Positions 24,999 through 34,016 of a DNA stretch of 64,000 nucleotides are shown piece after piece. Source of the stretch: Pseudoalteromonas atlantica. GTDB taxonomy: Bacteria > Pseudomonadota > Gammaproteobacteria > Enterobacterales > Alteromonadaceae. The stretch's first letter is position 1; every line of letters begins with the position of its first letter. A program made the translations under genes and the position numbers. The notes under the pieces were generated by a model that worked only from the letters and a program-made list of their open reading frames with translations, did no database searches and was not told the origin of the DNA. The stretch covers positions 1-64,000 of the forward strand of contig BJUT01000005.1 in assembly GCA_007988745.1 (NCBI GenBank), read 5' to 3'.

Positions 24999-25691
24999 AT
25001 GAAAATAGCCGCCGATTTTACCCAGAGAGTCGTTGTTCATAGTGAGCAACTTAATTGGAACCCTTCGCCAATGGCGGGCGTTGATAGGCGCCCACTTGAT
25101 AGAGTAGGCGCAGAAGTAGCCCGTGCTACAAGCATTGTACGTTATGCACCAGGGAGCGAGTTTTCGCCTCATGTGCATACAGGCGGCGAAGAGTTTTTTG
25201 TACTAGAAGGGGTATTTAAAGATGAGCATGGCGATTTTCCACAAGGCTCTTATATTCGTAACCCACCGCAATCAAAGCACAAACCAGGCTCAGATGAAGG
25301 CTGCATAATATTTGTAAAGCTTTGGCAATTTCAACCACAAGATAGAACCCACGTACGCTTACAAACACAGCATATGGGCAGCGTGCAACACGACACATTT
25401 AAAGGCCTTGCCATAACCCCACTTTATAAAGATGACTTTGAAGATGTGAGCTTATTGCATTTTGAGGCAGACGCCAACATGCAAATTAGTGCAAACGGGG
25501 GTGCTGAGTTACTCGTGCTTGAAGGCGAAATAAGTGAGCAATCAGACGTATTAGTAAAACACAGCTGGTTAAGGCTGCCTATTAATAGTGAGCTTAATAT
25601 AACCGCAGGTAAGCGAGGTGCAAAAGTGTGGCTTAAATTAGGGCACTTAACAGATGTAGATAAACAAATAGAGCGCGTACAAAACGCTTAG
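24999..25691 (+). CDS. Double-cupin protein, ChrR C-terminal type
   Basis: 230 residues with two cupin barrels. The first has the metal motif pattern H-V-H-T-G-G-E-E-F-F-V-L-E-G (residues about 53-66) and a second-half motif NPPQSKHKPGSDEGC. The second barrel (about residues 140-225) has LLVLEGE but lacks the histidines. This arrangement matches the cupin part of ChrR anti-sigma factors without the N-terminal zinc anti-sigma domain. No ECF sigma gene is adjacent, so an anti-sigma role is unlikely. A stand-alone metal-binding cupin, possibly an oxygenase or stress protein, is the fair description. Confidence 0.7.
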   Translation: MKIAADFTQRVVVHSEQLNWNPSPMAGVDRRPLDRVGAEVARATSIVRYAPGSEFSPHVHTGGEEFFVLEGVFKDEHGDFPQGSYIRNPPQSKHKPGSDEGCIIFVKLWQFQPQDRTHVRLQTQHMGSVQHDTFKGLAITPLYKDDFEDVSLLHFEADANMQISANGGAELLVLEGEISEQSDVLVKHSWLRLPINSELNITAGKRGAKVWLKLGHLTDVDKQIERVQNA

Positions 25692-25906
25692 CAAATAGCA
25701 TTATTGTTTGATTTAGTTCAGTACTAATTAACTTAATACGGTGTAGTTTTATGGTTTAACTCAGTAAGTGATGGGTATTTTTGGGGTTTTTATTTTTTAA
25801 AGGGAATAATTTCACTTTATAGGCTTTAATTAACTCCAGCTTTCGTTATTAAGCCCATTCACACAGGCTGTAAATAACATAAGCGCACCCGATTAAGGAG
25901 AGCAGC

Positions 25907-26287
25907 ATGGTACACACAACACATGGTTTATCTATTGGTATTGAACGCGCAGGCCGAGAATTTTTTTTAAAACTAAAAGCTGTAGGAACGCTAACCCACG
26001 ACGACTATAAAGTCATTACCCCCATGATCGACTCAGCCCTTGGCGAGGTTAAACACCCTATAGCAAACGTGCTTATTGATGCCAGCGAGCTAGAAGGTTG
26101 GGAGCTTCGCGCCGCGTGGGATGATTTAAAGCTTGGCGTAAGACACTCAAAAGAATTTAATAAAATTGCTATTTATGGCAATCAAGAATGGCAAGCCCGC
26201 ATGGCTAAAATAGGCAACTGGTTTATTTCAGGCGAGGTGCAATACTACGAAAACGCCACCGCCGCCATCGATTGGCTAGATGAATAA
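25907..26287 (+). CDS. SpoIIAA-like (STAS-fold) small protein
   Basis: 126 residues of the SpoIIAA-like family (STAS fold, formerly DUF3478). Hallmarks are K-L-K-A-x-G-x-L-T-H-D-D-Y, N-V-L-I-D-A-S-E-L-E-G-W-E-L-R-A-A-W-D-D, and F-N-K-I-A-I-Y-G. Members are cytoplasmic, lipid-binding or of unknown role. AGGAGA lies just upstream of the ATG, an unusually strong ribosome site for this window. It shares a bidirectional terminator with the fructokinase gene on the other strand. Confidence 0.75.
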   Translation: MVHTTHGLSIGIERAGREFFLKLKAVGTLTHDDYKVITPMIDSALGEVKHPIANVLIDASELEGWELRAAWDDLKLGVRHSKEFNKIAIYGNQEWQARMAKIGNWFISGEVQYYENATAAIDWLDE

Positions 26288-26300
26288 TTAAATAATAAAA

Positions 26301-26324
26301 AACGCTCTCAAGAGCGTTTTTTAT
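26301..26324. terminator. Bidirectional terminator
   Basis: AACGCTCT / AGAGCGTT stem flanked by A-run and T-run on both sides (the symmetry extends through AAATAATAAA / TTTATTATTT). It serves the plus-strand SpoIIAA-like gene and the minus-strand fructokinase gene. Confidence 0.85.
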
Positions 26325-26355
26325 TATTTAAAGCACCTTGCACTCTACTTAAGAG

Positions 26356-27303
26356 TTACATTACATCAGCCAGCACAGGTAATGCCGGAAAAGCGCCTTT
26401 AGCTAAACACGCTTTAGAGCCACATTGAAGGGCAAAGTGCAGGGCGTTTTTTATGCTAGTTTCATCATTTAACTTATCTGCTAGTGATAAATCACTCCCT
26501 AAGTTATTTAAATAGTATAAAACTCCCGCTATAAAAGCATCGCCCGCGCTTGTTGTATCTACTGCGTTTATTTTTGGTGCCGATTCGTTAAGTATAAATG
26601 CGCTGTGGTAAACCGTAGCAGGCTCTGGCCCGTCGGTTAAAAACACCAGTTTTACTCCGGTATTTAATAGCATTTGAATGTAATCTTCGCCCGTTGTTTC
26701 GCTATGCTTTGCTAAAAAATTAAGTTCATCGCGCGAAAGCTTAACTATGTCGCAATAAGCGAAGCAGGCTTTTACATTGCTGGCTATATCATGGGTATTT
26801 TCCCACAAGCTGTAGCGTAAATTTACGTCAAAACTAACGAGCTTATTATGTGTTTTAGCAAGTTCTAGCGCTTTAACCGTTGTGCTAGCTATGGCTGGAT
26901 CGGTTAGGGTGTTTGAGCAAAAGTGCAGGGTGCTTATGCTTTGCCAATTTATTTGCGCTAAATGCGCTTGGGTTAAAAGTACATCGGCTGTGTTATGGCG
27001 ATAAAAGCCAAAACTGCGCTCGCCTGTTTCATCAAGGCTTACTATTACCATGGCGGTTTGTGAGCCAGCAATGGTAAATAAATAGTCTGTATTTACATTG
27101 TATTGAGCCAATGCATTACTTAATTGATTGGCAAAATGATCGTCACCTTTACCACCACAAAATGCAGCCTCACCGCCAAGTTTTGCATAGCCAACAGCAA
27201 CATTAGCAGGCGCACCACCAGGGATGGGTAAGTACGCTGAGTTATGAGCATCTTGTGGCAGCATATCAATTAAAAGCTCGCCTAAGCACAGGAGTTTGGT
27301 CAT
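26356..27303 (-). CDS. scrK: Fructokinase (sucrose locus), PfkB family
   Basis: 315-residue PfkB kinase. CLGELLIDMLPQD and IPGGAPANVAVGYAKLGG form the N-terminal motif, and the C-terminal motif reads NAVDTTSAGDAFIAGVL. In most PfkB kinases this motif is D-T-x-G-A-G-D; here the first glycine is serine (TTSAGD), while the catalytic aspartate is kept. Sucrose phosphorylase in this locus releases fructose, which this enzyme would phosphorylate. It is 111 bases downstream of the TonB-receptor stop, beyond a terminator. Confidence 0.85.
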   Translation of the reverse strand: MTKLLCLGELLIDMLPQDAHNSAYLPIPGGAPANVAVGYAKLGGEAAFCGGKGDDHFANQLSNALAQYNVNTDYLFTIAGSQTAMVIVSLDETGERSFGFYRHNTADVLLTQAHLAQINWQSISTLHFCSNTLTDPAIASTTVKALELAKTHNKLVSFDVNLRYSLWENTHDIASNVKACFAYCDIVKLSRDELNFLAKHSETTGEDYIQMLLNTGVKLVFLTDGPEPATVYHSAFILNESAPKINAVDTTSAGDAFIAGVLYYLNNLGSDLSLADKLNDETSIKNALHFALQCGSKACLAKGAFPALPVLADVM

Positions 27304-27315
27304 TTGGAATATCCT

Positions 27316-27338
27316 AAAAAACCCAGCAAAGCTGGGCT
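27316..27338 (-). terminator. Terminator after the sucrose-locus TonB receptor
   Basis: AGCCCAGC / GCTGGGTT-type hairpin (core CCCAGC 27322-27327 and GCTGGG 27331-27336) followed by a T-run on the minus strand, between the receptor gene and the fructokinase gene. Confidence 0.75.
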
Positions 27339-27414
27339 AAAACATGAAGGGTGTTATTTATTCATACTTTAAAAGGCGCTACAGCGATGACTCACTGCAG
27401 CGCAATACACACAT

Positions 27415-29805
27415 TTAGTTAAAAGCGTATTTTAAAGTAACCGACGTAGTGCGGCCGTTAATAGTACGGGCACGAATAATGTCGTTTTCTGGTACTGAGC
27501 CTTCTTCGGCTTCTGTAATACCTACTGTATCGAATAGGTTGTTTACATTAAGCGCAAGGTTTAAGTTTTCTGATAAGTCGTAGCTTACAAACGCATTTAC
27601 TTGCGTGTAGCCGTCAAACTTAAGGTCGTTGTTATCTTGTGCGTAAGCATCGGTTGTACCAATAAAGCTTACACCTGCCGCGCCTTTATCGTAGCTGTAA
27701 CGCGCCATTAATGAGTAAATTAAATCCGCTTGGCGACGTGGTGTGTTACCTACAACTTCAGGAGTTAGCGCATCTTTTGCAATTTCAGCATCGGTCCAAG
27801 TAAAGTTACCTCTAAAGTCCCATGCATCCATAAAGTAAGTTGATTCAACCTCAATCCCTTTTGCTTCGTATTCACGGTCGAAAAAGGTTTGCGATGTTGC
27901 TTCAAAGTTTTGCTCTTCTGTTTCTGCGTAAAAGGCTGTTGCAAATACCGAGAACGAATCAAAACGTTTTTTCACACCAATTTCAAATTGGTTTACTTCA
28001 TCTACTGCATCTTCATCGGCTACGCTTCCGTCACTGCGTACTTTACCAAATAATAAACGGTCTGCATTTGCGCGCCCACCTTTACTAATACGTGCAAACG
28101 TCGCTAGGCTTGGGTCAATTTGGTAGTTAGCACCTACAGAGTAAGACGAGTAGCTCCAGTCGTAATTTACTGGGCTTGCATTAGCTATATCAATACCTGC
28201 AACGTTTTGCTCAGGAATAGAAATAGTACCGTCGCGGTTCATATCTACTGTTGAGGTTACGGCACCTGCGTAGTTACCGCGTGCTTCACCGCTGTCGTAG
28301 CGGGCACTTGCATCAATGCTTACATCACCAAGTTTTGTTGAAAACGCAACATACGGTGCGCGAGTGTCGTACTCGGTGTCGTAATCGCGCTGACAACAGT
28401 TACCCCAATAAGGTGTGCCGTATGCGTATAAACCGTTTTCTGAATACTCAGTGCCATCGGCTGCGGTTACATTTAAAAGTGCCGCATTGTCGCCTTTAAG
28501 CTCCATTAAGTACGAGTTCCATAACCACGACATAGCAATGTTTTGCGTTGAGGCAAAGTAACCAAAGGTTAGGCTAGTGTCATCGCTAAACGATTTAGTC
28601 AGTTTAAAATCGTTAACAATAGAGCCAAAGTCATTAAGCGTTACATCAAAAGTGTGAATACGCATGGCAAGTTCATCATTAAATGCTTCGCCTGTGTTTG
28701 CGTTACTCAGTGTTGCGCCTACACCGCCAATACTTTGTGCAATAGACGATGCGCTGCCAACCTCAGCAGGAATAAGCGAGTTAAAGTTGCCGCTAATTGA
28801 CGATTTACGAAAACGGTTTTCGATACGCCAATCGTTATCTAAATCAAATACAGCTTCAAAACCTACTGCATCCACTTTAGGGTTCATGCCGTCGCGTAAA
28901 TCGCCACTGCTAATTTGGTTTTCGCCATTTAGGCGCACTGTTTTGGTAAATAATGCTGAATGCGGTGTATCTGATTGCGCATCAAACCCGGCAATAGAAT
29001 CACCATTTGAGTACATTGGCATAGGAAGGTAGCCAACACTCTTATCGTCTAGGTGTTTGTAATAAAGGCGTACGTAGCCGTTCTCAAAATCTTTAGTAAG
29101 GTTTGCTTTAATTTGGCCACCTTTATTTGATGTGTAGCCTGTTTCGCGCGGGCCTTCGCCTTGGCGTACAAAACCACCTACATGAAAACGCACGCTGTCG
29201 GTTAAATAGGTGCCGTATTCAAAATCGGTGCGTACACTGTCGTAATCTAGGCCAACAGTTGTAGATACGCTACCCGATTCGTTTTCGCCGTTTTTAGAAA
29301 TAAAGTTAATTATGCCGCCAGGTGCATTACTGGCTGATGTAGAGGCTGAGCCACCGCGAATTGATTCGATTGTTTGCACTGTGTTATCAAGGCGCATAAA
29401 AATATCGGCGTTACCAAAGGCAACATCACCAAACTGCATTACAGGCAGACCATCTTCTTGCAGTTGTAAAAACTTAGCGCCACCCGATGCTACAGGTAAG
29501 CCACGCACTGCAATATTTGCATTACCTTCACCGCCTGTTGATTCAGCGCGAACACCCGGAATAATTCTAAATGCTTCAGCCGTTGAGCGTGGCGTTGATA
29601 CCTCAACTTGCTCAAGCGATAAACTGCTTACTGATGAGCTCGATGCCATAATAGTTGTGCGGCGAGGTACACCGGTAACAACAATTGTTTCAAGCCCTTG
29701 CTTAGCTTGCACTTTGGTTTCTTGCTCGTCTTGTGCATGAACGCCTTGACTTACTGCAAGTGCTAAGGCACTGATTAAATATAAAGGTGTGTGGTGTGTT
29801 GTCAT
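27415..29805 (-). CDS. TonB-dependent receptor (probable sucrose/oligosaccharide uptake)
   Basis: 796 residues. Signal peptide (ISALALAVSQGVHAQ), then a plug domain with the TonB-box-like ETIVVTG and STAEAFRIIPGVRAESTGGEGNANIAVRGLP, followed by a 22-strand barrel ending in the typical C-terminal aromatic pattern SVTLKYAFN. It belongs to the outer-membrane active transporters for siderophores, vitamins or sugars. The position between MFS and fructokinase genes, with an operator identical to that of the sucrose phosphorylase gene, points to sucrose or a related disaccharide. A 40-bp palindrome lies 27-66 bases upstream of its start. Confidence 0.85.
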   Translation of the reverse strand: MTTHHTPLYLISALALAVSQGVHAQDEQETKVQAKQGLETIVVTGVPRRTTIMASSSSVSSLSLEQVEVSTPRSTAEAFRIIPGVRAESTGGEGNANIAVRGLPVASGGAKFLQLQEDGLPVMQFGDVAFGNADIFMRLDNTVQTIESIRGGSASTSASNAPGGIINFISKNGENESGSVSTTVGLDYDSVRTDFEYGTYLTDSVRFHVGGFVRQGEGPRETGYTSNKGGQIKANLTKDFENGYVRLYYKHLDDKSVGYLPMPMYSNGDSIAGFDAQSDTPHSALFTKTVRLNGENQISSGDLRDGMNPKVDAVGFEAVFDLDNDWRIENRFRKSSISGNFNSLIPAEVGSASSIAQSIGGVGATLSNANTGEAFNDELAMRIHTFDVTLNDFGSIVNDFKLTKSFSDDTSLTFGYFASTQNIAMSWLWNSYLMELKGDNAALLNVTAADGTEYSENGLYAYGTPYWGNCCQRDYDTEYDTRAPYVAFSTKLGDVSIDASARYDSGEARGNYAGAVTSTVDMNRDGTISIPEQNVAGIDIANASPVNYDWSYSSYSVGANYQIDPSLATFARISKGGRANADRLLFGKVRSDGSVADEDAVDEVNQFEIGVKKRFDSFSVFATAFYAETEEQNFEATSQTFFDREYEAKGIEVESTYFMDAWDFRGNFTWTDAEIAKDALTPEVVGNTPRRQADLIYSLMARYSYDKGAAGVSFIGTTDAYAQDNNDLKFDGYTQVNAFVSYDLSENLNLALNVNNLFDTVGITEAEEGSVPENDIIRARTINGRTTSVTLKYAFN

Positions 29806-29831
29806 GTTAACGCCTCATTGTGTTGTGTGAG

Positions 29832-29871
29832 TTTGTTATTTTTACTTAATCGATTAAGTAAAAATAACAAA
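29832..29871. promoter_or_regulatory. 40-bp perfect palindrome containing a LacI-type operator
   Basis: Twenty bases on each side of the axis between 29851 and 29852 are exact complements. The core CTTAATCGATTAAG (29845-29858) is identical to the site before sucrose phosphorylase. The arms are AT-rich (TTGTTATTTTTA...). Twenty-seven bases separate it from the receptor ATG, so it would overlap the promoter or the leader of the mRNA. Confidence 0.75.
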
Positions 29872-29968
29872 GTTTTTACAATATGCAAATTGTTTTTGTG
29901 TGTAATTTGCACTTTTTTTGTTTTTATATTGATTTTAAAGGTATTTTTATTCTGGCTTGAGCAGCCAT

Positions 29969-31186
29969 TTATGCATTTTTAGTTAATGCTTTTGCCGCAG
30001 GGTCGCGGTAAAAGTTATAAAGCATGGCTAAAAATAAGATCACAGCAAAGCCGGTAGCTAAGTAAAAACCGTAGCGTACGTGGCCAAAGTAATCACTTAT
30101 CATGCCCATAAATAAAGGCGCAAGTGCGGCCGAAAGCGCGGTAAAAAATAAAATAACACCCGCTACTGCACCATGTTGTGCAACAGGAAAGCACGATATA
30201 CCTTTAGAGTTTAAAGTAGGGTAAACCATCGACATAAATAAACCCGAAAGCGGAAGCAAGCCTACCGCCCAATCAACACCGCCTACCAAAGTGCCTACAT
30301 AACACAGCGCGATGCCTAAACTTAAATAAGCCATAACCCCTTGCCAGCTAAAGTGATTTAAAAGCCATACAGCAATAAAGCGCCCAGCAGCACGTAATAC
30401 AAAAAATATAGTAAGTGCGTAGGTTGCAAGTAAAGGCCACGAGCCTGTGTAATCTTTTAAAAGTGTTGGCATCCACACGTAAATAGCAACCTCGGTAGCC
30501 ACATATAATGCAATAGCCAACGAAAAACCAAGTGCGTACGGGTTTTTAATCATTTTCATGGTGGTGGCAAGTGAAGCGGGTTTTTCTGTGCTTTTAACAA
30601 CACTTGGGTAGTCGGCGCGCCATGCCATTAACGCTAAAATTAAACACATAACGCCGGCAATAATGTACAGGTAAGTCCAGCTCACGTTTTGAGTAAGCAG
30701 TACGCCTACCAGCGCAGGGCCAACTATGGCACCAATACCAAAAAAACCTTCTACTTTGTTCATGGTTTTAGTGTGCTCTGCGTTACTTGCAGATATATCG
30801 CCAAGTAGCGCTAGTGCACCGGTTTTAAATAAACCAATGGCAAACCCTATACAGCACAGCAAAATTAAAAACACCGAAAAGCTATTGCTAAAGGCAAACA
30901 AAAAGCAGCTGAGCGAAAAAATAAGTAAGCCCAGCATTATGGTTTGTTTACGGCCTAGACTGTCGGCTAAAAAGCCTAAAAACAAGCCACTAAAGGCAAT
31001 AAGTGCCATAGGTGCATAATGAAAAGCACTGGCTTGGGTCATGCTTAAACCAAACTCTGTGATTAGTTCAGGGATGATCATACCTACTGCATCTGAGGTC
31101 ATCGCAAACATAAAAAACATCATGTAAGTGAGTATTCGTATGCGCTGCATTGGGTCGCTTTGCGAGTGTGTGTGTAAATTCGTCAT
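29969..31186 (-). CDS. MFS transporter (probable sucrose permease)
   Basis: 405 residues with twelve hydrophobic segments and MFS signatures: the loop 2-3 motif GFLADSLGRKQTIMLG and the repeated G-rich helices of the first half. The N terminus is short and cytoplasmic. It lies between the TonB receptor and the divergent sucrose phosphorylase gene, so transport of sucrose or of the sugar admitted by the receptor across the inner membrane is likely, but the family alone does not tell the substrate. Confidence 0.75.
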   Translation of the reverse strand: MTNLHTHSQSDPMQRIRILTYMMFFMFAMTSDAVGMIIPELITEFGLSMTQASAFHYAPMALIAFSGLFLGFLADSLGRKQTIMLGLLIFSLSCFLFAFSNSFSVFLILLCCIGFAIGLFKTGALALLGDISASNAEHTKTMNKVEGFFGIGAIVGPALVGVLLTQNVSWTYLYIIAGVMCLILALMAWRADYPSVVKSTEKPASLATTMKMIKNPYALGFSLAIALYVATEVAIYVWMPTLLKDYTGSWPLLATYALTIFFVLRAAGRFIAVWLLNHFSWQGVMAYLSLGIALCYVGTLVGGVDWAVGLLPLSGLFMSMVYPTLNSKGISCFPVAQHGAVAGVILFFTALSAALAPLFMGMISDYFGHVRYGFYLATGFAVILFLAMLYNFYRDPAAKALTKNA

Positions 31187-31325
31187 GTGATTTTTCCTCG
31201 TTGTGGCTCAAGTTATAGTAATAACTCAATCACTTACTCTAGTTAGTATTACCTTTGCCACAACTTTTGTATGTAAAATATTTAAAAATTACTTGTAAAA
31301 TTGTACGTGCTAGTTAAAGATATAT

Positions 31326-31339
31326 CTTAATCGATTAAG
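31326..31339. promoter_or_regulatory. LacI-type operator before sucrose phosphorylase
   Basis: CTTAATCGATTAAG, a perfect 14-bp palindrome with the central CG typical of LacI-family sites, 20 bases before the sucrose phosphorylase ATG and in the 173-base region divergent to the MFS gene. It is identical to the core at 29845-29858. The LacI gene at 32906-33937 is the natural candidate regulator. Confidence 0.8.
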
Positions 31340-31359
31340 TTTCAACTTGGTAATCACAC

Positions 31360-32832
31360 ATGATGAAGAATAAAGTTCAATTGATCACATATGCTGATCG
31401 AATCACAGGTCAAGATATAAACGCACTTACTACGCTTTTAAATGGCCAACTTAAGGGCGTTTTTGGTGGTGTACACCTTTTGCCGTTTTATAATCCGATT
31501 GATGGCAGCGATGCAGGCTTTGACCCGATTGATCACAGCGAAGTAGATTCTCGCATTGGTACATGGGGCGATATTCAAGCATTGGGTGAAAACCATGACC
31601 TAATGGCCGATTTAATCGTTAACCATGTTTCAGCGCAGTCTTATCAGTTTCAAGATGTGCTAGCTAAAGGTAAACAATCAAAATTTTGGGATTTGTTTTT
31701 AACAAAAGAAGACGTTTTTCCAAATGGTATGAGCGAAGCTGAGCAACAAGCAATTTATCGCCCGCGCCCCGGTAGCTGTTTTACGCCAATGCAGTGTGGC
31801 GATGGTCAAACGTATGACTTTTGGACCACGTTTACCGATAACCAAATTGATATAAACGTAAAAGTTGAAGCGGGTATTGCGTATTTAAATAACGTATTAA
31901 CTAAGTTTTCTGAAAATAACGTAAATATTATTCGTTTAGATGCAGCGGGTTACGCAATTAAACAAGCCGGTACTAACTGTTTTATGCTAGACGAAACCTT
32001 TGGCTACCTAGATAACTTATCAAAGCAAGCAAACGAGCTTGGCATGGAAACCATTGCTGAAATTCATAGCCACTACCAAACACAAGTAGAAGTAGCAAAG
32101 CGTGTAAACATGGTTTACGACTTTGCATTACCGCCGCTTATTTTACATAGCTTATTTAATAACGATGTAGATGCATTACTTAAATGGTTACAAATTTCAC
32201 CACGCAACTGTTTAACGGTACTTGATACACACGACGGCATAGGCATTATTGATGCTGGCCCAATGGGCGACAAGCCAGGGCTATTAAATGCACAGCAAAT
32301 AGATACCCTTGTAGAAACCATGCATGCCAACAGTAACAACCAAAGCCGCCAAGCTACAGGTGCTGCTGCCAGTAACGTTGATTTATACCAAGTAAATTGC
32401 ACGTATTACAATGCATTAGGCGCTAACGATTTAGATTATTTGATTTCGCGTGCCATACAGTTTTTTGCCCCCGGTGTCCCGCAAGTGTACTACGGTGGTT
32501 TATTTGCCTGCGAAAACGATATGGATTTACTTGCGCGTACCAATGTGGGCCGTGATATTAACCGTCCGTATTTAAATACTGAAACAATTGAGCACGCACT
32601 CAATAAACCTGTAGTAAAAGGTTTAATAGAGCTCATTAAATTACGTAATGAACACCCCGCTTTTGCAGGAGAGTTTAGTGCTCACGGCACCCAGGGAATA
32701 TGTTGTTTAACGTGGCAACTTGAAGATAAGTCTATTGCATTAAGTGTTAATTTTAAAACGCGAGATGCACTTATTACCCAAGTAAATGGTGATGAAGAAA
32801 CAACGATAAGTTTAAACGCATTGTTAGCCTAA
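31360..32832 (+). CDS. Sucrose phosphorylase (GH13)
   Basis: 490 residues. All three catalytic acids of GH13 sucrose phosphorylases are visible in near-identical positions to the Bifidobacterium enzyme: nucleophile D194 in RLDAAGY, acid/base E234 in IAEIHSHYQ, and D292 in LDTHDGIG. LLPFYNPIDGSDAGFDPIDH is a hallmark of the subfamily. It converts sucrose and phosphate to glucose 1-phosphate and fructose in the cytoplasm. The start is ATGATG; the second ATG may be used. The ribosome site is weak. A LacI-type operator lies just upstream and a bidirectional terminator downstream. Confidence 0.92.
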   Translation: MMKNKVQLITYADRITGQDINALTTLLNGQLKGVFGGVHLLPFYNPIDGSDAGFDPIDHSEVDSRIGTWGDIQALGENHDLMADLIVNHVSAQSYQFQDVLAKGKQSKFWDLFLTKEDVFPNGMSEAEQQAIYRPRPGSCFTPMQCGDGQTYDFWTTFTDNQIDINVKVEAGIAYLNNVLTKFSENNVNIIRLDAAGYAIKQAGTNCFMLDETFGYLDNLSKQANELGMETIAEIHSHYQTQVEVAKRVNMVYDFALPPLILHSLFNNDVDALLKWLQISPRNCLTVLDTHDGIGIIDAGPMGDKPGLLNAQQIDTLVETMHANSNNQSRQATGAAASNVDLYQVNCTYYNALGANDLDYLISRAIQFFAPGVPQVYYGGLFACENDMDLLARTNVGRDINRPYLNTETIEHALNKPVVKGLIELIKLRNEHPAFAGEFSAHGTQGICCLTWQLEDKSIALSVNFKTRDALITQVNGDEETTISLNALLA

Positions 32833-32850
32833 CAGGCTATTAAAACATAA

Positions 32851-32878
32851 AAGCCAAGCTCTTGAGCTTGGCTTTTGT
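32851..32878. terminator. Bidirectional terminator, sucrose phosphorylase / LacI
   Basis: AAGCCAAGCTC (32851-32861) and GAGCTTGGCTT (32864-32874) form a stem with A/T runs on both sides, between two converging genes. Confidence 0.85.
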
Positions 32879-32905
32879 TTACCCAGTCCTTTTTAACATA
32901 ACCTA

Positions 32906-33937
32906 TTAACCACTTGCGCCAATATCTAGCTCGTAACTTACATCACATATTTTTTCTTCTTTAGATATAAATAGTTCGGCGGCCATTACGCCTTTTTCTT
33001 GGCTGTTTTGATGAATAGTGGTTAGGCGAGGCACAAAACGAGCGGCTTCGTCTATTCCATCAAAGCCGACAATACGCAGTTCTTCACCTATTTTTATGCC
33101 TTGTTTTATCGCTTCTCGCATGGTGGCAAGGGCAATTAAATCACTCATACAAATTATAACGTTAGGGCGAGGGGAGGCACTCAACACCTCTTTAGCGGCA
33201 ATGTTAGCAAAACGCTCGCTGCTCTCAGGTATATTCCAAATGCGGTCATCAGCTACGGTTATATTTGCCTCACTTAAAGCACGTTGATAACCCCGTAAAC
33301 GTTGGTGCGAAATAGATTGCCCTGTTTCAAATTCGTGGTGCTCATATACGCGGCACAATACGTTTTCATCAAGTAATCTTAAGCCTAAAATAGCGACTTT
33401 ATCGCTTTGATTTTTTAAAACATGCTTGGCTATTTCGTAACTTGCTTGCTCGTTATTAATATTTACTGAGGCATTGCGGGCTATATCAAAATCAATAGTT
33501 ACCACATGTTTAGAGACCGTTTTTAACTGCTCTACTAATGCGTGATTTCGAGGGCGGCCATAACAAATAAAGCCATCAACAAAGTCGACCACACTGTTAA
33601 GGTTATCGCTATTACCAGAAAACAATAAAACATTAATGCCGTTTTTTTCAAGCACCGAGGTTACACCCCGCATAAAGCTGCTGGCCACAGGGTCCGACAC
33701 CATATATTCCACGCTATCGGGCAGCACTAACGCCACAATATTAAACGTACCACTGCGAAGCGATTGCGCGGCTTTATTGGGCCCGTAATAGCCCAAGGTT
33801 TTGCACGCTGCAAGAATATCGTCTCGGCGTTTAGCCGATAGCTGATCAGGGCGATTAAACGCATTAGAGACTGTTGCGTTAGATACACCTAACTCTTTAG
33901 CAATACTTTTTAGGGTCCAGCGGGTTTGCTTACTCAT
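32906..33937 (-). CDS. LacI-family regulator of the sucrose locus
   Basis: 343 residues. N-terminal helix-turn-helix LKSIAKELGVSNATVSNAFN with hinge helix AAQSLRSGT, then a periplasmic-binding-protein-like ligand domain (FNIVALVLPDS, VAILGLRLL, RIVGFDGIDEAARF, TTIHQNSQ). It is convergent with sucrose phosphorylase and most likely recognises the CTTAATCGATTAAG palindromes before the receptor and phosphorylase genes, with release by sucrose or a product. No copy of that palindrome was seen at its own promoter. Confidence 0.85.
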   Translation of the reverse strand: MSKQTRWTLKSIAKELGVSNATVSNAFNRPDQLSAKRRDDILAACKTLGYYGPNKAAQSLRSGTFNIVALVLPDSVEYMVSDPVASSFMRGVTSVLEKNGINVLLFSGNSDNLNSVVDFVDGFICYGRPRNHALVEQLKTVSKHVVTIDFDIARNASVNINNEQASYEIAKHVLKNQSDKVAILGLRLLDENVLCRVYEHHEFETGQSISHQRLRGYQRALSEANITVADDRIWNIPESSERFANIAAKEVLSASPRPNVIICMSDLIALATMREAIKQGIKIGEELRIVGFDGIDEAARFVPRLTTIHQNSQEKGVMAAELFISKEEKICDVSYELDIGASG

Positions 33938-34016
33938 ACCAATTCTTTACTCAATACTCATGTTAATAAACTAACATATTCAGGGCGTTAGCAAAGTAAA
34001 AAATAAGGTTTTAGCC

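Noticed and set aside
24999-25691. ChrR anti-sigma factor
   Set aside because: The N-terminal zinc anti-sigma domain is missing and no ECF sigma gene is adjacent. Only the cupin part is shared.
27765-29740. Several open frames opposite the sucrose-locus TonB receptor
   Set aside because: They lie in frames antisense to a well-supported receptor gene and have arginine/serine-rich low-complexity translations without ribosome sites.
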